The position numbers were made by a program, and so were the translations under genes. From Butyrivibrio fibrisolvens (lineage in GTDB: Bacteria; Bacillota; Clostridia; Lachnospirales; Lachnospiraceae): a stretch of 64,000 nucleotides of DNA. Shown piece after piece: positions 1 through 8,838 of the stretch (positions are counted from its first letter, which is position 1; each line of letters starts with the position of its first letter). The stretch lies in assembly GCF_037113525.1 (NCBI RefSeq), contig NZ_CP146963.1, positions 1,240,001 through 1,304,000 on the forward strand, given 5' to 3'. The notes beneath the pieces are model-generated. The model saw only the letters and a program-made list of their open reading frames with translations. It was not told where the DNA came from and made no database searches.

Positions 1-1
1 A

Positions 2-145
2 TTCTTCACATCACTTGCAGCTTACGATGCTTCTAACGATGTTAGAACAGCTGTAGCAGCTAAGATGGAAGAGCTTATCCTTGACGAGACAGAGCCTCAG
101 GATGCTCTTGATGCTCTTGTAGAAGAGATCAATGCTCAGTTCTGA
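2..145 (+). CDS. C-terminal end of an extracellular solute-binding protein (partial)
   Basis: The window opens inside a reading frame that ends with TGA at 143-145. The 47 visible residues are helical and acidic and finish in LDALVEEINAQF, the kind of C-terminal helix found in family 1 carbohydrate ABC-transporter binding proteins of Firmicutes. No start, signal peptide or ligand residues lie in the window, so the assignment rests only on this tail. A strong terminator follows 42 bases later, so this gene probably ends its operon. Confidence 0.5.
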   Translation, partial: FFTSLAAYDASNDVRTAVAAKMEELILDETEPQDALDALVEEINAQF

Positions 146-186
146 TAACTCGGTTCTGATAAGATCTGAATAATAAGTAATACTTT

Positions 187-218
187 AAGCCGGTGCGTAA
201 GCACCGGCTTTTTTTTTT
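187..218 (+). terminator. Rho-independent terminator
   Basis: A perfect 10-bp stem AAGCCGGTGC / GCACCGGCTT with a GTAA tetraloop is followed by a run of T. It closes the transcript of the partial binding-protein gene. Confidence 0.95.
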
Positions 219-410
219 GACCTTATTGCGTAATGTTTATGACGGTATACTTACAAAAAAGGTGTATTATATTGATATAAAATCCAGATTTATAAGCTTA
301 TTTACAAGAATCAGGATAAAATTATCATGTTGGCACGTTCTTGTTATTGTGATAAAATAAATATCTTGCTCTGGAGATAATTATCAAAGGGGTGGAGATT
401 GGAGGTTTTT

Positions 411-1751
411 ATGACAAAACTTGGATTTTACAACGGTCTTCGTGAAATTGGCGGAACTTTTGTAGTAGTTGAGACTGATACCGCCAGATGTATGTTTGAT
501 TTTGGTTTTGCCAATGCTGATATTATAGACAATAAGGTCAGCTGTGCTCCGGATGATATGGCATATTATTATGTCAATTTAGGTATTCTCACACCTATGG
601 ACGGTATCTATGATGATAAGACAGCTCATAAGCTTTCGCTTAAGTCTTTTTCTGAAGATACCAAGGAGAATTTCTTTATTATTTCCCACATGCATATAGA
701 TCATATGGGCGGACTTGGAATGCTTGATAAGGGTGTTCCGGTATATATGAGCTCAGACTCTCTGAAGCTTTACAGAGCTTTGGCAAGAACCGGCGAAGTA
801 GAAATAAGAGAACACGAAAACTGTATAGGAATAGATTACGATCAGAGCTTTACTGTGGGAGATATCACGGTCAAAGTAGTAAGAATAGATCATGACGTTG
901 AAGGCGCATGTGGATTTATCATAAAGACTTCTGATGGAAGCATTTGCTACACAGGTGATTACAGGTTCCATGGTTTTCACAGAGACATTACTGAGGCGTT
1001 TGCAGACAAATGCCATGGCGTTGATGTAATGATCACAGAGGGCGTTACAGCAAGCTTTGATGATATAGATATGTTAAGCCTCGAAGAGCCTGAAGATATG
1101 GGCAATACAGAAGAGGTCGTACAGGAATATATGCACGATAAGATCCGTGAAGAAGAGGGACTTATCGTTATCAATAATTACAACAGAAATGTTGAAAGGA
1201 TTCACAGACTGATATCCCTTTGTAAGGCTGAAGGAAGAACTCTTGTCCTTGAGCCTGTTCAGGCAGAATATGTTAAGGCTTTTTATCCTGAAGATGAGAT
1301 AAGTGTTTATGCTCAGAACCTGGATGAATGCAGCTTTGATATAGACACTTCATGGACCAAAGTTACAAGACAGGATCTTTTAACAGAGCCTTCAAAATAT
1401 GTCCTTCAGCAGGATTATAAACATGTATATGAGCTTATAGAGTTAAAAGATGTTCTTTCTTTATATGTTCATATGGATGGTGCTCCTTTAGGAGATTATG
1501 ATCCATCCTACAAAAAGCTTCATGATCTTATGGAACAGCTTTCCATAAATTATGAACACAAGGGAACAGGCGGACATTCAAGGCCTTATTACATTCGTTA
1601 CATGATCGATCATATTGAACCGGGTACACTTATTCCGCTTCATTCCTTCAGACCTGAGCAGGTCATGTCAGACCACGCAGGATGCAGGATTCTTCCGGAG
1701 TATGGCGATTTTTATACTATTGAAAATGGAAAGTTAGAGATTTATGGATAA
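411..1751 (+). CDS. Metallo-beta-lactamase fold hydrolase, beta-CASP/RNase J-like
   Basis: This is a cytoplasmic zinc-dependent hydrolase of about 446 residues. The metal motif HMHIDH lies near residue 93 (family HxHxDH). CYTGDYR near residue 185 supplies the next metal ligand. The C-terminal GGHSRP and LIPLHSFRPEQ segments resemble the late motifs of beta-CASP nucleases of the RNase J/CPSF type. The substrate is not evident, and it could be a nuclease or another hydrolase. I start at ATG 411 because GGAGG at 401-405 is spaced 5 bases from it; a TTG at 399 would sit on top of that site. The last 8 bases overlap the 5'-nucleotidase gene, so the two are probably translationally coupled, perhaps as a nucleotide or RNA salvage pair. 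Confidence 0.85.
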   Translation: MTKLGFYNGLREIGGTFVVVETDTARCMFDFGFANADIIDNKVSCAPDDMAYYYVNLGILTPMDGIYDDKTAHKLSLKSFSEDTKENFFIISHMHIDHMGGLGMLDKGVPVYMSSDSLKLYRALARTGEVEIREHENCIGIDYDQSFTVGDITVKVVRIDHDVEGACGFIIKTSDGSICYTGDYRFHGFHRDITEAFADKCHGVDVMITEGVTASFDDIDMLSLEEPEDMGNTEEVVQEYMHDKIREEEGLIVINNYNRNVERIHRLISLCKAEGRTLVLEPVQAEYVKAFYPEDEISVYAQNLDECSFDIDTSWTKVTRQDLLTEPSKYVLQQDYKHVYELIELKDVLSLYVHMDGAPLGDYDPSYKKLHDLMEQLSINYEHKGTGGHSRPYYIRYMIDHIEPGTLIPLHSFRPEQVMSDHAGCRILPEYGDFYTIENGKLEIYG

Positions 1752-3276
1752 CAATTTACGTACATTAAATATCATATATACATCAGATACACATGGTCAT
1801 GTTTATCCAATTGACTATGCCAAAAACGCCCCATGTAATGCAAGTCTTTTGAATATCGCAACTGAGTATACAAAGGATGGCAATACACTTGTTCTTGATG
1901 GCGGAGATTCACTTCAGGGAACACCTCTTACACAATATTATCTTGCTAATGCTGATAAGTATCCCTATCACCCGATAGCAGAAGCATTTAATGCTATGGG
2001 ACTTGATTTTTATACTCTTGGTAATCATGACTTTAACTTTGGTTATGAGGCTATAAGAGATTATATTAAAGCTATGAATGCCAGATGCCTTTGCGCTAAC
2101 GTTGAGGACCTTGGAGGTGAGCTTAAGCTCGAAAAGACTGCGATAGTAACACTTGAAAACGGTCTTAGGGTTGGTATTTCAGGCGTTGTAACCGATTGGG
2201 TCAATGTATGGGAACAGGAAGACAATATTGCAAAGACCAAGGTTACAGATCCTTTTGTTGCAGCAAAGAAAGCTCTTGAAGAGATCAAAGATAAGTGCGA
2301 TATTACCGTACTTATCTATCATGGAGGCCTTGAGGAGAATCCAGCAACAGGCCAGAAGATGTCTGATACTACTGAAAACATCGGATGTAAGATAGCTCAT
2401 GAGCAGGACTGGGATATCCTTCTTACTGGACATCAGCACATAGCAAATGAGAAGTTTGTGATCGATGGAACATTTGCTGTTCAGCCTCCTGCTAAGGCAG
2501 AGAAATATATAGTAATGCAGGCAGTTAAGTCAGAAGATGATCTTAAGATCACATCAAAGCTTGTAAGTACAGGCGATGTACATGAAGAAGTAGTTTATAA
2601 CAAGATGCTTCCTCTTGAAAAAGACGTACAAAGCTGGCTTGATATTCCGATAGGATCATTAAAAGAGCCTATAATCCCTGAGGAAAAGATTGATGCAGCG
2701 CTTAATGGAAGCAGACTTGCAGCTATATTTAACCAGACTCAGCTTGAATGGAGCGGAGCTGATTTTTCCTGCACGAGTCTTGGTAATGATCCGCTTGGAC
2801 TTGAAAAAGATATAACTATAAGAGATGTATGCGCTGTATATCCTTTCGCTAATACTGTGTTTGTGGTAGAAGTAACCAAGCAGACAATTAAGGATTCACT
2901 TGAACGCGTGGCATCCTATTTTACCCTGGTAGATGGTAAGCCCCAGGTTTCAGAAGAGTTCTTAAAGCCCAAGGTTGAGCATTACAATTATGACTTCTAT
3001 GCAGGCCTTGACTATGAGTTTGACTTAAGACGTCCTGTGGGAGACAGAGTAGTTAAGATGGTCATGCTTGATGGTTCTGAGCTGTCTGATTCCAGAACAT
3101 ATACTCTTGTTACAAGTAATTACAGGGCGACAGGAACAGGTGGATATAAAGCGATAGGTGAAAGCCGCGTTATCAGAAATAGTACTGAGGAAATGCCGGA
3201 TCTTCTGCAGGATTACATCAGGAAAAACAGTCCTGTTGGAGATGTAAATAATTTCAGAATTAAAGTTTTTTATTAA
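1744..3276 (+). CDS. 5'-nucleotidase / UshA-type metallophosphoesterase
   Basis: A 510-residue protein with the two-domain architecture of bacterial 5'-nucleotidases and 2',3'-cyclic phosphodiesterases. The N-terminal calcineurin-like domain shows SDTHGH (residue 14), GNHDF (near 97) and TGHQH (near 228), which are the dimetal ligands. The C-terminal nucleotide-binding domain ends with NYRATGTGGY. It has no signal peptide or sortase signal, unlike most UshA/YfkN enzymes, so it is predicted to act in the cytosol. It overlaps the upstream MBL hydrolase gene by 8 bases. Dephosphorylation of nucleotides is inferred from the family; the exact substrate is unknown. Confidence 0.88.
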   Translation: MDNNLRTLNIIYTSDTHGHVYPIDYAKNAPCNASLLNIATEYTKDGNTLVLDGGDSLQGTPLTQYYLANADKYPYHPIAEAFNAMGLDFYTLGNHDFNFGYEAIRDYIKAMNARCLCANVEDLGGELKLEKTAIVTLENGLRVGISGVVTDWVNVWEQEDNIAKTKVTDPFVAAKKALEEIKDKCDITVLIYHGGLEENPATGQKMSDTTENIGCKIAHEQDWDILLTGHQHIANEKFVIDGTFAVQPPAKAEKYIVMQAVKSEDDLKITSKLVSTGDVHEEVVYNKMLPLEKDVQSWLDIPIGSLKEPIIPEEKIDAALNGSRLAAIFNQTQLEWSGADFSCTSLGNDPLGLEKDITIRDVCAVYPFANTVFVVEVTKQTIKDSLERVASYFTLVDGKPQVSEEFLKPKVEHYNYDFYAGLDYEFDLRRPVGDRVVKMVMLDGSELSDSRTYTLVTSNYRATGTGGYKAIGESRVIRNSTEEMPDLLQDYIRKNSPVGDVNNFRIKVFY

Positions 3277-3309
3277 TTATCAAATAAATTTTGTTTTGAA
3301 AAACGGGAT

Positions 3310-3337
3310 ACAGTATATGAATTTAGTGATATACTGT
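3310..3337 (+). promoter_or_regulatory. Inverted repeat before the diguanylate cyclase gene
   Basis: ACAGTATAT and ATATACTGT form a perfect 9-bp inverted repeat with a 10-base spacer, between the nucleotidase stop and the GGDEF gene start. It has no T run. It could be an operator or a leader hairpin. Confidence 0.4.
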
Positions 3338-3369
3338 TATAGATGCTTGATAAGAGGGACACAAATCCT

Positions 3370-4437
3370 ATGAAAATATTAAAACTATTCACTAAAGATG
3401 ATGATGTTTTTAATAATTATCATGACAAAATAAATGAACTGAATTATGAGCGTATCAGTAAGCTATCAATGATGGGGGCGACACTTCCTGTTATAGCAGT
3501 TATCTATTTTGCTATTGTTGGGGACTATGAGGGGAGCATGGAGTCTGTAATTATCATGCTTTATTTTGCAGCTCTGCGCATCTTTCTTAAGTTCCATGGG
3601 GAGGACAGGCCATTTAAGAATGCCACATTGTTCTTTTATCTTGTTATCATTCCGATACTTTTATTCGCATCGATAATAGATGCATATTATGATCCCGATG
3701 AACAGGGCTTTACGTCTCTTCTTCTTTTGTGCGCTATTCCGTGCCTGATTCTGGACAGGCCGGTGAGAATTGGAAGCTTTTTGGGGATTGTTGCTCTTAC
3801 CGATGGCATAATATTCGATATTTTTAACGATGGGGCTGCGGTAGTGGATATAAGGTCTCATCTGGTTGTAACATCTGTTGTATCAATAATCATTTCAGGA
3901 TATGTACTAAAAATTCAAATCGAAAATGTAAGGCGAGGCGAGAAACTGGCATACCAGTCGGAGCATGATGGAATGACAGGCCTTTTTAACAGAGTAGGTG
4001 GAGAAAAGAGAATTTCTCAATATCTGGAAGAGGGGTGCAAGGGCTTTTTCTATCTTATAGATGTTGATAATTTTAAATACGTTAATGACTCCTTCGGTCA
4101 TGACACAGGTGATGAGGTCCTTGAAGATATCTCAGGTATCCTTACAGAATCTTCCGGAGAAAAAGATGTTCTGATGAGAATTGGCGGAGATGAATTTGTA
4201 GGCTTTGCAGAAGGAATCTTTTCCGAAGAACTGATCCAGAGAAGATTTGACAGAATTAGAAGCGGACTTAGATGGACAAGATTCTATCGCAAACATAAAC
4301 AGAAGATAACCCTCTCTATGGGAGCTGTTATCCTGGATGGTAAGACCGATTATTCTTATAAGACATTGTACAAGGTCGCAGATGATCTTTTATATACATC
4401 AAAAAGAAATGGAAAAAATATAATGACTGCACAGTGA
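3370..4437 (+). CDS. Membrane-anchored diguanylate cyclase (GGDEF)
   Basis: This protein should make cyclic di-GMP at the membrane. The N-terminal half has about six hydrophobic segments with no recognisable sensor motif. The C-terminal half is a GGDEF domain with LTDRDGMTGLFNR-like EHDGMTGLFNR, the substrate-site FGHDTGDEVL, and an intact MRIGGDEF active loop. The allosteric I-site (RxxD five residues before GGDEF) reads GEKD, so product inhibition is probably absent. I favour ATG 3370, preceded by AAGAGGGA about ten bases upstream, over the ATG at 3343, which has no ribosome site. The input signal is unknown. Confidence 0.9.
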   Translation: MKILKLFTKDDDVFNNYHDKINELNYERISKLSMMGATLPVIAVIYFAIVGDYEGSMESVIIMLYFAALRIFLKFHGEDRPFKNATLFFYLVIIPILLFASIIDAYYDPDEQGFTSLLLLCAIPCLILDRPVRIGSFLGIVALTDGIIFDIFNDGAAVVDIRSHLVVTSVVSIIISGYVLKIQIENVRRGEKLAYQSEHDGMTGLFNRVGGEKRISQYLEEGCKGFFYLIDVDNFKYVNDSFGHDTGDEVLEDISGILTESSGEKDVLMRIGGDEFVGFAEGIFSEELIQRRFDRIRSGLRWTRFYRKHKQKITLSMGAVILDGKTDYSYKTLYKVADDLLYTSKRNGKNIMTAQ

Positions 4438-4453
4438 TGTGCAGTCATTTTTA
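4422..4453. terminator. Bidirectional terminator overlapping a stop codon
   Basis: AATGACTGCAC / GTGCAGTCATT form an 11-bp stem. The TGA of the diguanylate cyclase gene (4435-4437) lies in the loop. T runs follow on both strands, so it can serve both this gene and the convergent ZIP gene. Confidence 0.9.
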
Positions 4454-4466
4454 TATTGCTTTAAGT

Positions 4467-5249
4467 TTATCCAAGTGCTACATCAAGAGTCATCATAAGT
4501 GTAAATCCAAACGCAAACATAATCGTGCTTACGTTAGTGTGTTTACCTGATGCCATCTCAGGAATGAGCTCTTCGATTACAACATACATCATAGCTCCTG
4601 CTGCAAAGCACAGAAGATATGGAAGTACGGGAACAACGAGGCTTGCAAGAAGTATAGTGATGATTGTTCCAATTGGCTCTACAAGTCCTGAAAGAACGCC
4701 GCTTACAAAGGCTTTCATTCGTGACTCGCCATTACTTCTAAGAGGCATTGATATTATCGCGCCTTCCGGGAAGTTCTGGATAGCGATACCAAGCGCAAGT
4801 GCAAGAGCTCCTGCAGCAGTGATACCGTTAGTTCCTGACATCCATCCTGCATATACAACACCTACAGCCATTCCTTCAGGTATGTTGTGGAGTGTAACAG
4901 CAAGTACCATCATTGTAGTCTTCTTAAAATTAGATTTAAGACCTTCAGGCTCATCACTGTTCATGTGAAGATGAGGGATGATCTCATCAAGCAACAATAG
5001 AAACAGTATACCAGCCCAGAATCCTATAACAGCGGGAATGAATGAAAGCTTACCCATCCCCTCAGACTGTTCCATAGCAGGAATTATAAGACTCCATATG
5101 GATGCAGCCACCATGACACCAGCAGCAAAGCCCTCAAGTGCATGGCTTAATTTTTCACTCAGTTCTTTTTTCATGAAAAAAACATTGGCAGAACCGAGTG
5201 CAGTTCCAAGAAAAGGTACCAGTACGCCGATTAGTAGCTGATTATTCAT
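4467..5249 (-). CDS. ZIP family metal transporter
   Basis: A 260-residue polytopic membrane protein of the ZIP (ZupT/GufA-like) family, which imports divalent metals such as zinc or manganese. The transport-site helices are visible as LHNIPEGMAVG (near residue 120) and IQNFPEGAIISMP (near residue 157), with the His/Asn/Pro-Glu metal-binding pattern of TM4 and TM5. A short acidic/histidine stretch (IIPHLHMNSDEPEG, near residue 90) forms the cytoplasmic loop. Its ATG shares one base with the TGA of the PNPOx-like gene upstream (TGATG), so the two form an operon. Specific metal not determinable. Confidence 0.92.
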   Translation of the reverse strand: MNNQLLIGVLVPFLGTALGSANVFFMKKELSEKLSHALEGFAAGVMVAASIWSLIIPAMEQSEGMGKLSFIPAVIGFWAGILFLLLLDEIIPHLHMNSDEPEGLKSNFKKTTMMVLAVTLHNIPEGMAVGVVYAGWMSGTNGITAAGALALALGIAIQNFPEGAIISMPLRSNGESRMKAFVSGVLSGLVEPIGTIITILLASLVVPVLPYLLCFAAGAMMYVVIEELIPEMASGKHTNVSTIMFAFGFTLMMTLDVALG

Positions 5250-5656
5250 CAGAATTCTACCGTGCGCGCAGGCGCTGTGAAGGATGAGAAGGTAGCCTTA
5301 CCACCATCGAAATACAGAACAGCAGTATTTCCGTCTCCTGGGGCGTACATGTTCTTTAAACCGGGATTTTTCTCAAGCATATCTGTTTCTGCTTCGATGC
5401 GGTTGTCATAGACGAGCTTGCCCTCAACTCTAATCCATTCGCCACCTTTAAATGCGCTAATCTCAACCTTAGGATTTTTTTCGATCTGTTTGAAAACATC
5501 TTTTTTCTTGCCTGTCTGAATGTAGAGCTTACCTTCAAATATCTCTGCAGTTCCGAAAGGTCTTACTCTTGGCTGATCACCATCTACTGTTGCGAGATAG
5601 TAGGTCTGAGCCTCGTGCAGGAAATCGCGAACTTCTTCAATTGCTGTTTTTGCCAT
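5249..5656 (-). CDS. Pyridoxamine 5'-phosphate oxidase-like flavin protein
   Basis: A 135-residue small split-barrel protein of the PNPOx-like superfamily. It begins with the helix IEEVRDFLHEAQTYYLATV, followed by the typical QPRVRPFG strand and GKLYIQTGKKKDVFKQI. Such stand-alone proteins usually bind FMN or F420 and reduce small substrates; the true substrate is unknown. A good AGGAGG-type site lies upstream on the minus strand (5660s). It overlaps the ZIP transporter start by one base. Confidence 0.85.
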   Translation of the reverse strand: MAKTAIEEVRDFLHEAQTYYLATVDGDQPRVRPFGTAEIFEGKLYIQTGKKKDVFKQIEKNPKVEISAFKGGEWIRVEGKLVYDNRIEAETDMLEKNPGLKNMYAPGDGNTAVLYFDGGKATFSSFTAPARTVEF

Positions 5657-5987
5657 AATTATAGCCTCCTTAATGCGTAAAATAGTTTAGGTCTGTATCA
5701 TTTCCTAAAATAGCTTATTTATGCCGATTAAGCTATTATTAATCTTAGATGATCGGGATTGCGAGAGTTTTGTAGAACTGTTGCAATACTTTTGTAATAA
5801 GGGGACAGAGGGCTGTACACCTTCTTAAATTATATTATATAACATCATTTCTTTAGAAAAAAAGCTCATTATGTCACAAAAATAAGTGGTATATTAATTG
5901 AAAAATTGAGCACAATATAATAGAATTAAATAAATATAACTTTTTTAAGTGTGAAGCGAATACATCTACAATAAGGGGGGAAATCAT
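5657..5987. promoter_or_regulatory. Divergent intergenic region between PNPOx-like and NhaC genes
   Basis: A 331-bp AT-rich spacer. A TATAAT at 5916-5921 is a candidate -10 box for the NhaC gene, without a convincing -35 hexamer. The NhaC ribosome site is AAGGGGGG just before its ATG. I see no gene or structured RNA here. Confidence 0.4.
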
Positions 5988-7481
5988 ATGGCCTACGGTA
6001 CATGGATATCACTTCTTCCACCAATAATAGCGATAATACTGGCTCTTGTAACTAAACAGGCGTATCTTGCACTGTTTGTAGGTGTTGTGACAGGTGCATT
6101 CTTTATGGCGGGACCGCACCCATGGACTGCTTTTGAAGTCCTTCTTGATACCATGGTCTCCAATGTAGATCTGACGATCATCATTTTCCTGATACTTATA
6201 AGCATTGTTGTAAGGCTAATGCAGATGAGTGGCGGCACCTACGCTTATGGTGAATGGGCGTACAGAAATCTTAAGAATAAAAAGTCATCGCTTATTGCAA
6301 CCAGTCTTCTGGGAGTCCTTATATTCATGGATGATGGATTCAACTGCCTTACAGTAGGCTCTGTAATGATGCCTGTCACTGATAAATTCAAGACATCAAG
6401 GGCCAAACTTGCATATATAATTGATGCGACAGCTGCGCCTGTATGTATACTTGCGCCGATTTCTTCCTGGGCTGCAGCCATTAATTCATATATACCTGAA
6501 AATTATGATATTAATGGTTTTAGTATGTTTGTACGTGCGATCCCATTCAATTTCTATGCAATACTGACTTTGATCATGGTCTTTGGAACATCCATTGCAG
6601 GCTTTGATTATGGACTTATGAAAAAATATGAAAGAGCCGTTGAAAATGGTGAACCTGATTCCAGCGCCGGAAGAAGAGCAGGAGATATGTCTGAGACTGC
6701 AGGAATGAAAGGCAGGGTCATAGATCTTTTGCTTCCAATGATATTCCTTATAGTCCTTGCTATCGCGGCTATGATATATACAGGATATCTTAATGGCGGA
6801 AGGACTCTCATAGAGTGCTTTGCAAATTGCGAATCAGCTAAGAGCCTGGTGTTTGCATCTCTTATGACGATACTGTTTTGTGCATGTCTGTATCTTCCAA
6901 GAAAAGTCATGTCTTTTAAAGACTATATGGAATGCATCCCTACAGGATCTACTCTGATGGTTCCTTTCATGTTGATATTGGTTCTTGCATGGACACTTAA
7001 AGGAATGATCGCAGGACTTGGCGCTGATGTGTTCATCAGTTCTGTAATGCAGGGAGCAAGCAGTGCATATGCCTTTATTCCATTGATCCTGTTCCTTGTT
7101 TCAGTATTTGTATCTTTTTCATCAGGAACAAGCTGGGGAACCTTTGCTATTATGGTTCCTGTTACGGTTGCGATGCTTGCAACGGACCCGCAGCTCCTTT
7201 TGATAGGAATAGCAGCCTGCCTTGCAGGAGGCGTTACAGGAGATCATATATCACCGATTTCTGATACAACTATCATGTCAAGCTCAGGAGCAGGCTGTAA
7301 TCATATCGATCATGTCAGCTCACAGATCCAGTACCAGATACCTGTAATAGTGGCCTCTGCTATAGGATATATCATTGCGGGATTTACAAGAAGCTTTGTG
7401 ATTGCACTGCCTGTATCTATAATAGTATTGGCTATTGAGATGTACGTGATGTATAAGAAAGCTGGTAAGAAAGAAGTATAA
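5988..7481 (+). CDS. NhaC family Na+/H+ antiporter
   Basis: A 497-residue protein with about 12 membrane helices, starting LLPPIIAIILALVTKQAYLA. It carries conserved NhaC-family segments FMDDGFNCLTVGSVMMPVTD, APVCILAPISSWAA and GVTGDHISPISDTTIMSS. It is expected to exchange sodium for protons (some relatives exchange malate or arginine). It stands alone with a strong ribosome site and is followed by a terminator at 7542, so it is monocistronic. Confidence 0.9.
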   Translation: MAYGTWISLLPPIIAIILALVTKQAYLALFVGVVTGAFFMAGPHPWTAFEVLLDTMVSNVDLTIIIFLILISIVVRLMQMSGGTYAYGEWAYRNLKNKKSSLIATSLLGVLIFMDDGFNCLTVGSVMMPVTDKFKTSRAKLAYIIDATAAPVCILAPISSWAAAINSYIPENYDINGFSMFVRAIPFNFYAILTLIMVFGTSIAGFDYGLMKKYERAVENGEPDSSAGRRAGDMSETAGMKGRVIDLLLPMIFLIVLAIAAMIYTGYLNGGRTLIECFANCESAKSLVFASLMTILFCACLYLPRKVMSFKDYMECIPTGSTLMVPFMLILVLAWTLKGMIAGLGADVFISSVMQGASSAYAFIPLILFLVSVFVSFSSGTSWGTFAIMVPVTVAMLATDPQLLLIGIAACLAGGVTGDHISPISDTTIMSSSGAGCNHIDHVSSQIQYQIPVIVASAIGYIIAGFTRSFVIALPVSIIVLAIEMYVMYKKAGKKEV

Positions 7482-7541
7482 AGAAATAGGAAAATCTACT
7501 TCTTGAACATAGAAAACTATGTACCATCGTACATATGATAG

Positions 7542-7571
7542 AATACCTGTCTTTGGAGGCAGGTATTTTTT
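7542..7571 (+). terminator. Terminator after NhaC gene
   Basis: AATACCTG / CAGGTATT stem with a 10-base loop and a T6 run. Confidence 0.85.
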
Positions 7572-7599
7572 GCGCAAAATATAGGTTTTAATGTATAGT

Positions 7600-7628
7600 T
7601 TGCCTAACTTGACGTTTCATAGTAAAAT
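7600..7628 (+). promoter_or_regulatory. Candidate promoter of the NifX-FKBP fusion gene
   Basis: TTGCCT and TAAAAT are separated by exactly 17 bp. The transcript would have a leader of about 100 bases before the ATG at 7735; I found no recognisable riboswitch in it. Confidence 0.5.
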
Positions 7629-7734
7629 AGCAAAGATGCACTGCATAATGAACGTTTTTTGAATAATCGTATGGCAGGCAAGGACAATACTGAAAAAGAT
7701 AATATGTATAGAAAAAGATAGGAGATTAAAGATA

Positions 7735-8721
7735 ATGAAACTAGCTGTAACTTATGCCGGTGGCGACATTTTCCAGCATTTTGGAAAGACTGAAGAGTTC
7801 AAGATCTACGAGATTGAAGATGACAAGGTTGTTGCAAGTACTGTTATTGGTAACGAAGGCCTTGGACACGAGTCTCTTGCAGGACTTCTTGCTGAGCAGA
7901 AGGTTGAAAAGCTTATCTGCGGCGGACTTGGACAGGGAGCACTTGATGCTCTTACTCAGGCAGGTATCGAAGTAATCTCAGGAGCAGAAGGAGATGCTGA
8001 TGCTGCTGTATATGCATATTTAAACGGAGAGCTTGAATCTAAGGGCGTTAACTGTGATCACCACCATGAAGAAGGCGAAGAGCATGCCTGCGGACATCAT
8101 GAAGAAGCTTCAGAGTCTCAGGAAGGCTGCGGCGGTTGCGGCAACGGCACTGAAGAAGAAAGCTGCGGTGGATGCGGCGATGGCGAAGGCTGTGGCGGAT
8201 GTGGTGACGATGAAGAGTGCGGCGGTTGTGCAAGCGAAGGCGGCTGTGGTGGCTGCGGCGGATGCGGTGGCCCAAGACCTGTTATTTTCGAAGGTCCTAA
8301 CGCAGGTAAGAAGGTAAGCGTTCACTATAAGGGAACACTTGATGACGGTTCACAGTTCGATTCATCCTATGACAGAGGCCAGACACTCGACTTCATCTGC
8401 GGTACAGGCATGATGATCGCTGGTTTTGATAAGGCAGTTGTTGAGATGGAAGTTGGTCAGACTGTAAATATTCACCTTGAGCCAGAAGAGGCTTATGGCG
8501 TACGTGATGCAGCCAACATCTTCACACTTAATATTTCAGAACTTCCTGGATCTGAGAACTTAAGCGTAGGTCAGCAGGTATTCCTTCAGGATCCTATGGG
8601 AAGAGCATTCCCTGTTGTAGTTAAGGACAAGGATGACCAGACAATCACACTTGATGCCAACCACGAGCTCGCTGGTAAGGCACTTAACTTCGAGATCAAT
8701 CTTGTTAGTATTGAAGAGTAA
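7735..8721 (+). CDS. NifX/NifB-type domain fused to FKBP peptidyl-prolyl isomerase through a Cys/Gly/His-rich linker
   Basis: A 328-residue three-part protein. Residues 1-102 match the dinitrogenase iron-molybdenum cofactor biosynthesis fold (MKLAVTYAGGDIFQHFGKTEEF, LICGGLGQGAL). Residues 105-183 form a low-complexity linker with His clusters (DHHHEEGEEHACGHH) and repeated CGGCG units. Residues 184-328 form an FKBP domain (KVSVHYKGTLDDGSQFDSS, GFDKAVVEMEVGQ, PEEAYG) with an inserted flap of SlyD type. The linker looks like a metal or Fe-S binding reservoir, as in the His/Cys tail of SlyD. No nitrogenase genes are nearby, so a metal-chaperone role is more likely than FeMo-cofactor work. Start supported by AGGAGA upstream. 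Confidence 0.88.
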   Translation: MKLAVTYAGGDIFQHFGKTEEFKIYEIEDDKVVASTVIGNEGLGHESLAGLLAEQKVEKLICGGLGQGALDALTQAGIEVISGAEGDADAAVYAYLNGELESKGVNCDHHHEEGEEHACGHHEEASESQEGCGGCGNGTEEESCGGCGDGEGCGGCGDDEECGGCASEGGCGGCGGCGGPRPVIFEGPNAGKKVSVHYKGTLDDGSQFDSSYDRGQTLDFICGTGMMIAGFDKAVVEMEVGQTVNIHLEPEEAYGVRDAANIFTLNISELPGSENLSVGQQVFLQDPMGRAFPVVVKDKDDQTITLDANHELAGKALNFEINLVSIEE

Positions 8722-8734
8722 TTCTAGAAGGAAT

Positions 8735-8772
8735 TGTCAAAAGGAACTTTTGACACCTACCTCATTATATGA
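8735..8772 (+). repeat. 3'-UTR palindromic repeat, copy 1
   Basis: TGTCAAAAG GAA CTTTTGACA is a perfect hairpin 13 bases after the FKBP stop codon. It is followed by CCTACCTCATTAT. Nearly the same sequence lies after the thiolase gene at 55302-55337, in the same orientation relative to its gene. Confidence 0.7.
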
Positions 8773-8794
8773 AGTGAAAATCAAGAAAACAAAT

Positions 8795-8838
8795 AGCTCC
8801 ATTTATAGAAGCATCTATAAATGGAGCTGTTTCTTTTT
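8795..8838. terminator. Bidirectional terminator
   Basis: A perfect 15-bp stem AGCTCCATTTATAGA / TCTATAAATGGAGCT with an AGCA loop. T-rich stretches follow on both strands. It lies between the FKBP fusion gene and the convergent acyltransferase gene. Confidence 0.9.

Noticed and set aside
8033..8325. Several Ala/Arg-rich frames across the Cys/Gly linker of the fusion protein
   Set aside because: They arise from the repetitive GGC/TGC codons of the linker; the fusion frame is supported by conserved domains on both sides.
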